Assembly: GCF_050947335.1 (NCBI RefSeq)
Contig: NW_027473351.1
Coordinates: 310,001-374,000, forward strand
Origin: Megachile rotundata
Lineage: Eukaryota > Arthropoda > Insecta > Hymenoptera > Megachilidae
Direction: 5' to 3'
Length of the DNA stretch: 64,000 bases
The notes under the pieces are model-generated. The model did no database searches. It was not told where the DNA came from and saw nothing but the letters and a program-made list of their open reading frames with translations. Below, in pieces: positions 51,750 to 64,000 of this stretch. Numbering within the stretch: position 1 is the first letter of the stretch; every line of letters begins with the position of its first letter. The translations under genes were made by a program, and so were the position numbers.

Positions 51750-54700
51750 GTATGATTGTGATTGTATGATTGGGATGGTATGATTGTGATTGTATGATTC
51801 TGATTGTATGATTGTGATTGTATGATTGTGATTGTATGATTGTGATTGTATGATTGAGATTGCATGATCGTGATTGTATTATTGTGATTGTATGATTGTG
51901 ATTGTATGATTGTGAATGTATGATTGTGATTGTATGATTGTGATTGTATGATTGTGATTGAATGATTGTGATTGTATGATTGTGATTGTATGATTTGAAT
52001 TGTATGATTTGAATTGTATGATTGCTATTGTATCATTGTTTGTGTATGATTGTGATTGTATGATTGTGATTGTATGATTGTGATTGTATGATTGTGATTG
52101 TATGATTGTGATTGCATGATTGTGATTGAATGATTGTGATTGTATGATTGTGATTGTACGATTGTGATTGTATGATTGCGATAGTATGATTGTGATCGTA
52201 TGATTGTGATTGTATGATTGGGATGGTATGATTGTGATTGTATGATTCTGATTGTATGATTGTGATTGTATGATTGTGATTGTATGATTGTGATTGTATG
52301 ATTGAGATTGCATGATCGTGATTGTATTATTGTGATTGTATGATTGTGATTGTATGATTGTGATTGTATGATTGTGAATGTATGATTGTGATTGTATGAT
52401 TCTGATTGTATGATTGTGATTGTATGAATGTGATTGTATGATTGTGATTGTATCATTGTTTTTGTATGATTGTGATTGTATGATTGCGATTGTGTGATTG
52501 TGATTGTCTGATTGTGATTGTATGATTGTGATTGTATGATTGGGATGGTATGATTGTGATTGTATGATTGTGATTGTATGATTGTGATTGCATGTTTGTG
52601 ATTGTATGATTGTGATTGTATGATTGTGATTGTATGATTGTGATCATATGGTTCTGATTGTTCGATTGCGATTGTACGATTGTGATTACATGATTGTGAT
52701 TGCATGATTGTTTTTGTATGATTGTGATTCTATGATTGTGATTTTATGATTGTGCCTGTATGATTGTGATGGTATGATTGTGATTGTATGATTGCGATTG
52801 TATGATTGCAATTTTATGAGTGTGATTATATGATTATGATTGTATGACTGTGATTGTATGATTGTGATTGTATGATTGTTTTTGTATGATTGTGATTGTA
52901 TGATTGTGATTGTATGATTGTGATTGTATGATTGTGATTGCATGATTGTGATTGAATGATTGTGATTGTATGATTGTGATTGTATGATTGTGATTGTATG
53001 ATTGTGATTGTATGATTTGAATTGTATGATTTGAATTGTATGATTGCGATTGTATCATTGTTTGTGTATGATTGTGATTGTATGATTGTGATTGTATGAT
53101 TGTGATAGTATGATTGTGATTGTATGATTGTGATTGTATGATTGTGATTGTATGATTGTGATTGTATGATTGTGAATGTATGATTGTGATTGTATGATTG
53201 TGATTGTATGATTGTGATTGTATGATTGTTTTTGTATGATTGTGATTGTATGATTGAGATTGTATGATTGTGATTGTATTATTGTGATTGTATGATCGTG
53301 ATTGTATGATTGTGATTGTATCATTGTTTTTGTATGATTGTGATTGTATGATTGCGATTGTGTGATTGTGATTGTATGATTGGGATGGTATGATTGTGAT
53401 TGTATGATTGTGATTGTATGATTGTGATTGCATGATTGTGATTGTATGATTGTGATTGTATGATTGTGATTGTATGATTGTGATTGCATGATTGTGATTG
53501 AATGATTGTGATTGTATGATTGTGATTGTACGATTGTGATTGTATGATTGCGATAGTATGATTGTGATTGTATGATTGTGTTTGTATGATTGTGATTGTA
53601 TGATTGTGATTGTATGATTGTGATTGTATGATTGCGATTGTATGATTGAGATTGTATGATTGTGATTGTATTATTGTGATTGTATGATTGTGATTGTATG
53701 ATTGTGATTGTATGATTGTGAATGTATGATTGTGATTGTATGATTGTGATTGTATGATTGTGATTGTATGATTGTTTTTGTATGATTGTGATTGTATAGT
53801 AGTAATTGTATGATTGTCATCGTATGATTGTGATTGTATGATTGCTTTTGTATGATTGTGATTGTATAGTAGTAACTGTATGATTGTCTTCGTATGATTG
53901 TGATCGTATGATTGTGATTGTATGATTGTGATTGTATGATTGTGATTGTATGATTGTGATTGTATGATTGTGATCATATGATTGTGATTGTATGATTGTG
54001 ATTGTATGATTGTGAATGTATGATTGTGATTGTATGATTGTGATTGTATGATTGTGATTGTATGATTGTTTTTGTGTGATTGTTATTGTATAGTAGTAAT
54101 TGTAGGATTGTCATCGTATGATTGTGATTGTATGATTGTTTTTGTATGATTGTGATTGTATAGTAGTAATTGTATGATTGTCTTCGTATGATTGTGGTTG
54201 TATGATTGTGATTGTATCCTTGCGATAGTAGGATTGTGATTGTATGATTGTGATTGTACGATTGTGATTGTACGATTGTGATTGTACGATTGTGATTGTA
54301 TGATTGTGATTGTATGATTGTGATTGTATGATTGTGATTGTATGATTCAGATTGTATGATTGTGATTGTATTATTGTGATTGTATGATTGTGATTGTATG
54401 ATTGTGATTGTATGATTGCGAATGTATGATTGTGATTGTATGATTGTGATTGTATGATTGTGATTGAATGATTGTGATTGTATGATTGTGATTGTATGAT
54501 TTGAATTGTATGATTTGAATTGTATGATTGCGATTGTATCATTGTTTGTGTATGATCGTGATTGTATGATTGTGATTGTATGATTGTGATTGTATGATTG
54601 TGATTTTATGATTGTGATTTTATGATTGTGATTGTATGATTGTGATTGCATGATTGTGATTGAATGATTGTGATTGTATGATTGTGATTGTACGATTGTG

Positions 54701-57700
54701 ATTGTATGATTGCGATAGTATGATTGTGATCGTATGATTGTGATTGTATGATTGTGATTGTATGATTGTGATTGTATGATTGTGTTTGTATCATTGTTTT
54801 TCTATGATTGTGATTGTATGATTGCGATTGTGTGATTGTGATTGTATGATTGTGATTGTATGATTGTGATTGTATGATTGGGATGGTATGATTGTGATTG
54901 CATGATTCTGATTGTATGATTGTGATTGTATGATTGTGATTGTATGATTGTGATTGTATGATTGAGATTGTATGATTGTGATTGTATTATTGTGATTGTA
55001 TGATTGTGATTGTATGATTGTGATTGTATGATTGTGAATGTATGATTGTGATTGTATGATTGTGATTGTATGATTGTGATTGAATGATTGTGATTGTATG
55101 ATTGTGATTGTATGATTTGAATTGTATGATTTGAATTGTATGATTGCTATTGTATCATTGTTTGTGTATGATTGTGATTGTATGATTGTGATTGTATGAT
55201 TGTGATTGTATGATTGTGATTGTATGATTGTGATTGCATGATTGTGATTGAATGATTGTGATTGTATGATTGTGATTGTACGATTGTGATTGTATGATTG
55301 CGATAGTATGATTGTGATCGTATGATTGTGATTGTATGATTGTGATTGTATGATTGTGATTGTATGATTGTGTTTGTATCATTGTTTTTGTATGATTGTG
55401 ATTGTATGATTGCGATTGTGTGATTGTGATTGTATGATTGTGATTGTATGATCGTGATTGTATGATTGGGATGGTATGATTGTGATTGTATGATTCTGAT
55501 TGTATGATTGTGATTGTATGAATGTGATTGTATGATTGTGATTGTATCATTGTTTTTGTATGATTGTGATTGTATGATTGCGATTGTGTGATTGTGATTG
55601 TATGATTGTGATTGTATGATTGTGATTGTATGATTGGGATGGTATGATTGTGATTGTATGATTGTGATTGTATGATTGTGATTGCATATTTGTGATTGTA
55701 TGATTGTGATTGTATGATTGTGATTGTATGATTGTGATCATATGGTTCTGATTGTTCGATTGCGATTGTACGATTGTGATTACATGATTGCGATTGCATG
55801 ATTGTTTTTGTATGATTGTGATTCTATGATTGTGATTTTATGATTGTGCCTGTATGATTGTGATGGTATGATTGTGATTGTATGATTGCGATTGTATGAT
55901 TGCAATTTTATGAGTGTGATTATATGATTATGATTGTATGACTGTGATTGTATGATTGTGATTGTATGATTGTTTTTGTATGATTGTGATTGTATGATTG
56001 TGATTGTATGATTGTGATTGTATGATTGCGATTGCATGATTGTGATTGAATGATTGTGATTGTATGATTGTGATTGTACGATTGTGATTGTATGATTGCG
56101 ATAGTATGATTGCGATAGTATGATTGTGATTGTATGATTGTGATTGTATGATTGTGATTGTATGATTGTGATTGTACGATTGTGATTGTACGATTGTGAT
56201 TGTATGATTGTGATTGTATGATTGTGATTGTATGATTGTGATTGTATGATTGTGATTGTATGATTGTGATTGTATGATTGAGATTGTATGATTGTGATTG
56301 TATTATTGTGATTGTATGATTGTGATTGTATGATTGTGATTGTATGATTGTGAATGTATGATTGTGATTGTATGATTGTGATTGTATGATTGTGATTGTA
56401 TGATTGTGATTGTATGATTGTGATTGTATGATTTGAATTGTATGATTTGAATTGTATGATTGCGATTGTATCATTGTTTGTGTATGATTGTGATTGTATG
56501 ATTGTGATTGTATGATTGTGATAGTATGATTGTGATTGTATGATTGTGATTGTATGATTGTGATTGTATGATTGTGAATGTATGATTGTGATTGTATGAT
56601 TGTGATTGTATGATTGTGATTGTATGATTGTTTTTGTATGATTGTGATTGTATGATTGAGATTGTATGATTGTGATTGTATTATTGTGATTGTATGATTG
56701 TGATTGTATGATTTGAATTGTATGATTGCGATTGTATCATTGTTTGTGTATGATTGTTTTTGTATGATTGTGATTGTATAGTAGTAATTGTATGATTGTC
56801 TTCGTATGATTGTGATCGTATGATTGTGATTGTATGATTGTGATTGTATGATTGTGATTGTATGATTGTGATTGTATCATTGTTTTTGTATGATTGCGAT
56901 TGTATGATTGCGATTGTGTGATTGCGATTGTACGATTGGGATGGTATGATTGTGATTGTATGATTGTGATTGTATGATTGTGATTGTATGATTGTGATTG
57001 CATGATTGTGATTGTATGATTGTGATTGTATGATTGTGATTGTATGATTGTGATTGCATGATTGTGACTGAATGATTGTGATTGTATGATTGTGATTGTA
57101 CGATTGTGATTGTATGATTGCGATAGTATGATTGTGATCGTATGATTGTGTTTGTATGATTGTGATTGTATGATTGTGATTGTATGATTGTGTGTGTATG
57201 ATTGCGATTGTATGTTTGAGATTGTATGATTGTGATTGTATTATTGTGATTGTATGATTGTGATTGTATGATTGTGATTGTATGATTGCGAATGTATGAT
57301 TGTGATTGTATGATTGTGATTGTATGATTGTGATTGTATGATTGTTTTTGTATGATTGTGATTGTATAGTAGTAATTGTATGATTGTCATCGTATGATTG
57401 TGATTTTATGATTGCTTTTGTATGATTGTGATTGTATAGTAGTAATTGTATGATTGTCTTCGTATGATTGTGATCGTATGATTGTGATTGTATCATTGTG
57501 ATTGTATGATTGTGATTGTATGATTGTGATTGTATCATTGTGATTGTTTGATTGTGATCATATGATTGTGATTGTATGATTGTGATTGTATGATTGTGAT
57601 TGTATGATTGTGATTGTATGATTGTGATTGTATCCTTGTTTTTGTATGATTGTGATTGTATGATTGCGATTGTGTGATTGTGATTGTATGATTGTGATTG

Positions 57701-60084
57701 TATGATTGTGATTGTATGATTGAGATTGTATGATTGTGATTGTATTATTGTGATTGTATGATTGTGATTGTATGACTGTGATTGTATGATTGTTTTTGTA
57801 TGATTGTGATTGTATAGTAGTAATTGTATGATTGTCTTCGTATGATTGTGATCGTATGATTGTGATTGTATGATTGTGATTGTATTATTGTGATTGTATG
57901 ATTGTGATTGTATGATTGTGATTGTATGATTGTGAATGTATGATTGTGATTGTATGATTGTGATTGTATGATTGTGATTGTATGATTGTTTTTGTATGAT
58001 TGTGATTGTATAGTAGTAATTGTATGATTGTCATCGTATGATTGTGATTGTATGATTGCTTTTGTATGATTGTGATTGTATAGAAGTAATTGTATGATTG
58101 TCTTCGTATGATTGTGATCGTATGATTGTGATTGCATGATTGTGATTGTATGATTGTGATTGTATGATTGTGATTGTATGATTGTGATTGTTTGATTGTG
58201 ATCCTATGATTGTGATTGTATGATTGTGATTGTATGATTGTGAATGTATGATTGTGATTGTATGATTGTGATTGCATGATTGTGTTTGTATCATTGTTTT
58301 TGTATGATTGTGATTGTATGATTGCGATTGTGTGATTGTGATTGTATGATTGTGATTGTATGATTGTGATTGTATGATTGGGATGGTATGATTGTGATTG
58401 TATGATTCTGATTGTATGATTGTGATTGTATGAATGTGATTGTATGATTGTGATTGTATCATTGTTTTTGTATGATTGTGATTGTATGATTGCGATTGTG
58501 TGATTGTGATAGTATGATTGTGATTGTATGATTGTGATTGTATGATTGGGATGGTATGATTGTGATTGTATGATTGTGATTGTATGATTGTGATTGCATG
58601 TTTGTGATTGTATGATTGTGATTGTATGATTGTGATTGTATGATTGAGATTGTATGATTGTGATTGTATTATTGTGATTGTATGATTGTGATTGTATGAT
58701 TGTGATTGTATGATTGTGAATGTATGATTGTGATTGTATGATTGTGATTGTATGATTGTGATTGAATGATTGTGATTGTATGATTGTGATTGTATGATTT
58801 GAATTGTATGATTTGAATTGTATGATTGCTATTGTATCATTGTTTGTGTATGATTGTGATTGTATGATTGTGATTGTATGATTGTGATTGTATGATTGTG
58901 ATTGTATGATAGTGATTGCATGATTGTGATTGAATGATTGTGATTGTATGATTGTGATTGTACGATTGTGATTGTATGATTGCGATAGTATGATTGTGAT
59001 CGTATGATTGTGATTGTATGATTGTGATTGTATGATTGTGATTGTATGATTGTGTTTGTATCATTGTTTTTGTATGATTGTGATTGTATGATTGCGATTG
59101 TGTGATTGTGATTGTATGATTGTGATTGTATGATTGTGATTGTATGATTGGGATGGTATGATTGTGATTGTATGATTCTGATTGTATGATTGTGATTGTA
59201 TGAATGTGATTGTATGATTGTGATTGTATCATTGTTTTTGTATGATTGTGATTACATGATTGTGATTGCATGATTGTTTTTGTATGATTGTGATTCTATG
59301 ATTGTGATTTTATGATTGTGCCTGTATGATTGTGATGGTATGATTGTGATTGTATGATTGCGATTGTATGATTGCAATTTTATGAGTGTGATTATATGAT
59401 TATGATTGTATGACTGTGATTGTATGATTGTGATTGTATGATTGTTTTTGTATGATTGTGATTGTATGATTGTGATTGTATGATTGTGATTGCATGATTG
59501 TGATTGAATGATTGTGATTGTATGATTGTGATTGTACGATTGTGATTGTATGATTGCGATAGTATGATTGTGATTGAATGATTGTGATTGTATGATTGTG
59601 ATTGTACGATTGTGATTGTACGATTGTGATTGTATGATTGTGATTGTATGATTGTGATTGTATGATTGTGATTGTATGATTGTGGTTGTATGATTGAGAT
59701 TGTATGATTGTGATTGTATTATTGTGATTGTATGATTGTGATTGTATGATTGTGATTGTATGATTGTGAATGTATGATTGTGATTGTATGATTGTGATTG
59801 TATGATTGTGATTGAATGATTGTGATTGTATGATTGTGATTGTATGATTGTGATTGTATGATTTGAATTGTATGATTTGAATTGTATGATTGCGATTGTA
59901 TCATTGTTTGTGTATGATTGTGATTGTATGATTGTGATTGTATGATTGTGATTTTATGATTGTGATTGTATGATTGTGATTGCATGATTGTGATTGAATG
60001 ACTGTGATTGTATGATTGTGATTGTACGATTGTGATTGTATGATTGCGATAGTATGATTGTGATCGTATGATTGTGATTGTATG

Positions 60085-61694
60085 ATTGTGATTGTATGAT
60101 TGTGATTGTATGATTGTGTTTGTATCATTGTTTTTGTATGATTGTGATTGTATGATTGCGATTGTGTGATTGTGATTGTATGATTGTGATTGTATGATCG
60201 TGATTGTATGATTGGGATGGTATGATTGTGATTGTATGATTCTGATTGTATGATTGTGATTGTATGATTGTGATTGTATGATTGTGATTGTATGATTGAG
60301 ATTGCATGATCGTGATTGTATTATTGTGATTGTATGATTGTGATTGTATGATTGTGATTGTATGATTGTGAATGTATGATTGTGATTGTATGATTGTGAT
60401 TGTATGATTGTGATTGAATGATTGTGATTGTATGATTGTGATTGTATGATTTGAATTGTATGATTTGAATTGTATGATTGCTATTGTATCATTGTTTGTG
60501 TATGATTGTGATTGTATGATTGTGATTGTATGATTGTGATTGTATGATTGTGATTGTATGATTGTGATTGCATGATTGTGATTGAATGATTGTGATTGTA
60601 TGATTGTGATTGTACGATTGTGATTGTATGATTGCGATAGTATGATTGTGATCGTATGATTGTGATTGTATGATTGGGATGGTATGATTGTGATTGTATG
60701 ATTCTGATTGTATGATTGTGATTGTATGATTGTGATTGTATGATTGTGATTGTATGATTGAGATTGCATGATCGTGATTGTATTATTGTGATTGTATGAT
60801 TGTGATTGTATGATTGTGATTGTATGATTGTGAATGTATGATTGTGATTGTATGATTCTGATTGTATGATTGTGATTGTATGAATGTGATTGTATGATTG
60901 TGATTGTATCATTGTTTTTGTATGATTGTGATTGTATGATTGCGATTGTGTGATTGTGATTGTCTGATTGTGATTGTATGATTGTGATTGTATGATTGGG
61001 ATGGTATGATTGTGATTGTATGATTGTGATTGTATGATTGTGATTGCATGTTTGTGATTGTATGATTGTGATTGTATGATTGTGATTGTATGATTGTGAT
61101 CATATGGTTCTGATTGTTCGATTGCGATTGTACGATTGTGATTACATGATTGTGATTGCATGATTGTTTTTGTATGATTGTGATTCTATGATTGTGATTT
61201 TATGATTGTGCCTGTATGATTGTGATGGTATGATTGTGATTGTATGATTGCGATTGTATGATTGCAATTTTATGAGTGTGATTATATGATTATGATTGTA
61301 TGACTGTGATTGTATGATTGTGATTGTATGATTGTTTTTGTATGATTGTGATTGTATGATTGTGATTGTATGATTGTGATTGTATGATTGTGATTGCATG
61401 ATTGTGATTGAATGATTGTGATTGTATGATTGTGATTGTATGATTGTGATTGTATGATTGTGATTGTATGATTTGAATTGTATGATTTGAATTGTATGAT
61501 TGCGATTGTATCATTGTTTGTGTATGATTGTGATTGTATGATTGTGATTGTATGATTGTGATAGTATGATTGTGATTGTATGATTGTGATTGTATGATTG
61601 TGATTGTATGATTGTGATTGTATGATTGTGAATGTATGATTGTGATTGTATGATTGTGATTGTATGATTGTGATTGTATGATTGTTTTTGTATG
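60085..61694. repeat. 1,610-bp tandem duplication, left copy
   Basis: This 115-unit segment recurs directly downstream. Check points are tgtatcattg at 60,121 and 61,731, ggttctgattgttc at 61,106 and 62,716, and gattgtgcctgtat at 61,204 and 62,814. Confidence 0.9.
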
Positions 61695-63304
61695 ATTGTG
61701 ATTGTATGATTGTGATTGTATGATTGTGTTTGTATCATTGTTTTTGTATGATTGTGATTGTATGATTGCGATTGTGTGATTGTGATTGTATGATTGTGAT
61801 TGTATGATTGTGATTGTATGATTGGGATGGTATGATTGTGATTGTATGATTCTGATTGTATGATTGTGATTGTATGATTGTGATTGTATGATTGTGATTG
61901 TATGATTGAGATTGCATGATCGTGATTGTATTATTGTGATTGTATGATTGTGATTGTATGATTGTGATTGTATGATTGGGAATGTATGATTGTGATTGTA
62001 TGATTGTGATTGTATGATTGTGATTGAATGATTGTGATTGTATGATTGTGATTGTATGATTTGAATTGTATGATTTGAATTGTATGATTGCTATTGTATC
62101 ATTGTTTGTGTATGATTGTGATTGTATGATTGTGATTGTATGATTGTGATTGTATGATTGTGATTGTATGATTGTGATTGCATGATTGTGATTGAATGAT
62201 TGTGATTGTATGATTGTGATTGTACGATTGTGATTGTATGATTGCGATAGTATGATTGTGATCGTATGATTGTGATTGTATGATTGGGATGGTATGATTG
62301 TGATTGTATGATTCTGATTGTATGATTGTGATTGTATGATTGTGATTGTATGATTGTGATTGTATGATTGAGATTGCATGATCGTGATTGTATTATTGTG
62401 ATTGTATGATTGTGATTGTATGATTGTGATTGTATGATTGTGAATGTATGATTGTGATTGTATGATTCTGATTGTATGATTGTGATTGTATGAATGTGAT
62501 TGTATGATTGTGATTGTATCATTGTTTTTGTATGATTGTGATTGTATGATTGCGATTGTGTGATTGTGATTGTCTGATTGTGATTGTATGATTGTGATTG
62601 TATGATTGGGATGGTATGATTGTGATTGTATGATTGTGATTGTATGATTGTGATTGCATGTTTGTGATTGTATGATTGTGATTGTATGATTGTGATTGTA
62701 TGATTGTGATCATATGGTTCTGATTGTTCGATTGCGATTGTACGATTGTGATTACATGATTGTGATTGCATGATTGTTTTTGTATGATTGTGATTCTATG
62801 ATTGTGATTTTATGATTGTGCCTGTATGATTGTGATGGTATGATTGTGATTGTATGATTGCGATTGTATGATTGCAATTTTATGAGTGTGATTATATGAT
62901 TATGATTGTATGACTGTGATTGTATGATTGTGATTGTATGATTGTTTTTGTATGATTGTGATTGTATGATTGTGATTGTATGATTGTGATTGTATGATTG
63001 TGATTGCATGATTGTGATTGAATGATTGTGATTGTATGATTGTGATTGTATGATTGTGATTGTATGATTGTGATTGTATGATTTGAATTGTATGATTTGA
63101 ATTGTATGATTGCGATTGTATCATTGTTTGTGTATGATTGTGATTGTATGATTGTGATTGTATGATTGTGATAGTATGATTGTGATTGTATGATTGTGAT
63201 TGTATGATTGTGATTGTATGATTGTGATTGTATGATTGTGAATGTATGATTGTGATTGTATGATTGTGATTGTATGATTGTGATTGTATGATTGTTTTTG
63301 TATG
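61695..63304. repeat. 1,610-bp tandem duplication, right copy
   Basis: Near-identical to the left copy. A visible private change is gggaatg near 61,979 against gtgaatg near 60,369. HOR-E copy 1 has this segment once (about 51.6-53.2 kb). Confidence 0.9.
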
Positions 63305-64000
63305 ATTGTGATTGTATGATTGAGATTGTATGATTGTGATTGTATTATTGTGATTGTATGATCGTGATTGTATGATTGTGATTGTATCATTGTTTTTGTA
63401 TGATTGTGATTGTATGATTGCGATTGTGTGATTGTGATTGTATGATTGGGATGGTATGATTGTGATTGTATGATTGTGATTGTATGATTGTGATTGCATG
63501 ATTGTGATTGTATGATTGTGATTGTATGATTGTGATTGTATGATTGTGATTGCATGATTGTGATTGAATGATTGTGATTGTATGATTGTGATTGTACGAT
63601 TGTGATTGTATGATTGCGATAGTATGATTGTGATTGTATGATTGTGTTTGTATGATTGTGATTGTATGATTGTGATTGTATGATTGTGATTGTATGATTG
63701 CGATTGTATGATTGAGATTGTATGATTGTGATTGTATTATTGTGATTGTATGATTGTGATTGTATGATTGTGATTGTATGATTGTGAATGTATGATTGTG
63801 ATTGTATGATTGTGATTGTATGATTGTGATTGTATAGTAGTAATTGTATGATTGTCATCGTATGATTGTGGTTGTATGATTGTGATTGTATCATTGCGAT
63901 AGTAGGATTGTGATTGTATGATTGTGATTGTATGATTGTGATTGTATGATTGCGATAGTGTAATTGGGATTGTGTGATTGTGATTGTATGATTGTGATTG

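Larger units (their letters stand above)
42886..54239. repeat. HOR-E copy 1 (11,354 bp, 811 units)
   Basis: The largest period seen. Rare markers recur 11,354 bp later: gattcag at 42,990 and 54,344, gcgaatg at 43,064 and 54,418, and gctattg at 43,792 and 55,146. It contains a 2,380-bp tandem duplication and a 532-bp duplication that copy 2 lacks. Upstream of 42,886 the two copies differ: four successive gtac units here, three there. Confidence 0.85.
1..64000. repeat. 14-bp satellite/minisatellite array filling the window
   Basis: The sequence is continuous head-to-tail copies of gattgtgattgtat and point variants of it. The unit is a 6-mer (gattgt) joined to an 8-mer (gattgtat), so it looks like a partly duplicated hexamer. 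Its composition is 4 G, 3 A, 7 T and no C. Nearly every C on the + strand is therefore a variant site. Unit starts hold position 7 modulo 14 up to 17,325 and 10 modulo 14 after 36,284, with a stepwise shift between. About 4,571 units are present. No unique sequence interrupts the array, and both edges of the window cut it. Such arrays are typical of eukaryotic heterochromatin; the species is not identifiable. No stretch of 300 bases contains anything other than this repeat. Confidence 0.99.
54240..64000. repeat. HOR-E copy 2 (cut by window end)
   Basis: Second copy of 42,886 onward. Offsets to copy 1 are 11,354, then 11,284 (five units lost near 55.3 kb), 8,974 or 8,960 (2,380-bp segment single), 8,456 (532-bp segment single), and 10,066 after a private 1,610-bp duplication. 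Beyond about 63.84 kb the order changes: gattgtcatcgtat is followed by gattgtggttgtat, then gtaggattg at 63,903. Confidence 0.82.

Noticed and set aside
1..64000. CRISPR array
   Set aside because: There is no alternation of constant repeats with unique spacers. The unit is 14 bp and directly abutting, and there are no cas genes.
1..64000. Telomeric repeat or telomere-like array
   Set aside because: The unit is not a short G-run telomere motif and has no GGG in its canonical form.
1..64000. Iteron-type replication origin or plasmid partition site
   Set aside because: Iterons come in small numbers next to a replication gene. Here thousands of units lie with no gene nearby, which fits eukaryotic satellite DNA better.
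1..64000. Whole array as an assembly artefact
   Set aside because: The ordered private variants, nested duplications with private substitutions and consistent register are hard to create by assembly error. Copy number of the near-identical 2,380-bp and 3,262-bp repeats could still be wrong.

Overview
The whole 64,000-base window is one tandem satellite (minisatellite) array. I find no gene, RNA gene, transposon, CRISPR array or unique flanking DNA. The basic unit is 14 bp, gattgtgattgtat on the + strand. It consists of a 6-mer (gattgt) plus an 8-mer (gattgtat). Both ends of the array lie outside the window. About 4,571 units are present. Array size, hierarchical organisation, about 29% GC in the unit and the lack of coding sequence suggest eukaryotic heterochromatin (centromeric, subtelomeric or sex-chromosome-like). 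The species cannot be told from the sequence.

The 14-bp register is almost unbroken. Unit starts fall at position 7 modulo 14 from base 7 to about 17.3 kb. They then advance by one base at each of eleven 15-bp units between 17,325 and 26,491, and jump once more at an 8-bp deletion at 36,283/36,284. From there to the right end they fall at 10 modulo 14. All other length changes I measured are whole numbers of units.

Above the 14-mer lies a mosaic of higher-order repeats (HORs), marked by units carrying several substitutions. From left to right: (i) 1-5 kb, an irregular mosaic with 700-bp and 2,058-bp spaced copies; (ii) 5-15.5 kb, HOR-A, with two near-identical 3,262-bp copies plus a diverged and a partial copy; (iii) 16.9-26.6 kb, HOR-B, period 4,120 bp, carrying all the 15-bp units; (iv) 26.6-29.6 kb, a mosaic with a 406-bp tandem duplication; (v) 29.6-36.8 kb, HOR-C, period about 3,930 bp; (vi) 36.5-39.7 kb, HOR-D, period 1,820 bp; (vii) 39.7-42.9 kb, a mosaic; (viii) 42.9-64 kb, HOR-E, an 11,354-bp segment and its incomplete second copy, with nested duplications of 2,380, 532 and 1,610 bp.

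The minus strand is free of stop codons in all three frames of the canonical unit. Because 14 is not a multiple of 3, every frame gives the same 14-residue peptide, IQSQSYNHNHTITI. This explains the many long open frames on that strand (the longest is 845 codons). I treat them as by-products of the repeat and not as genes. Boundaries below were read by eye and are good to about 1-3 units.
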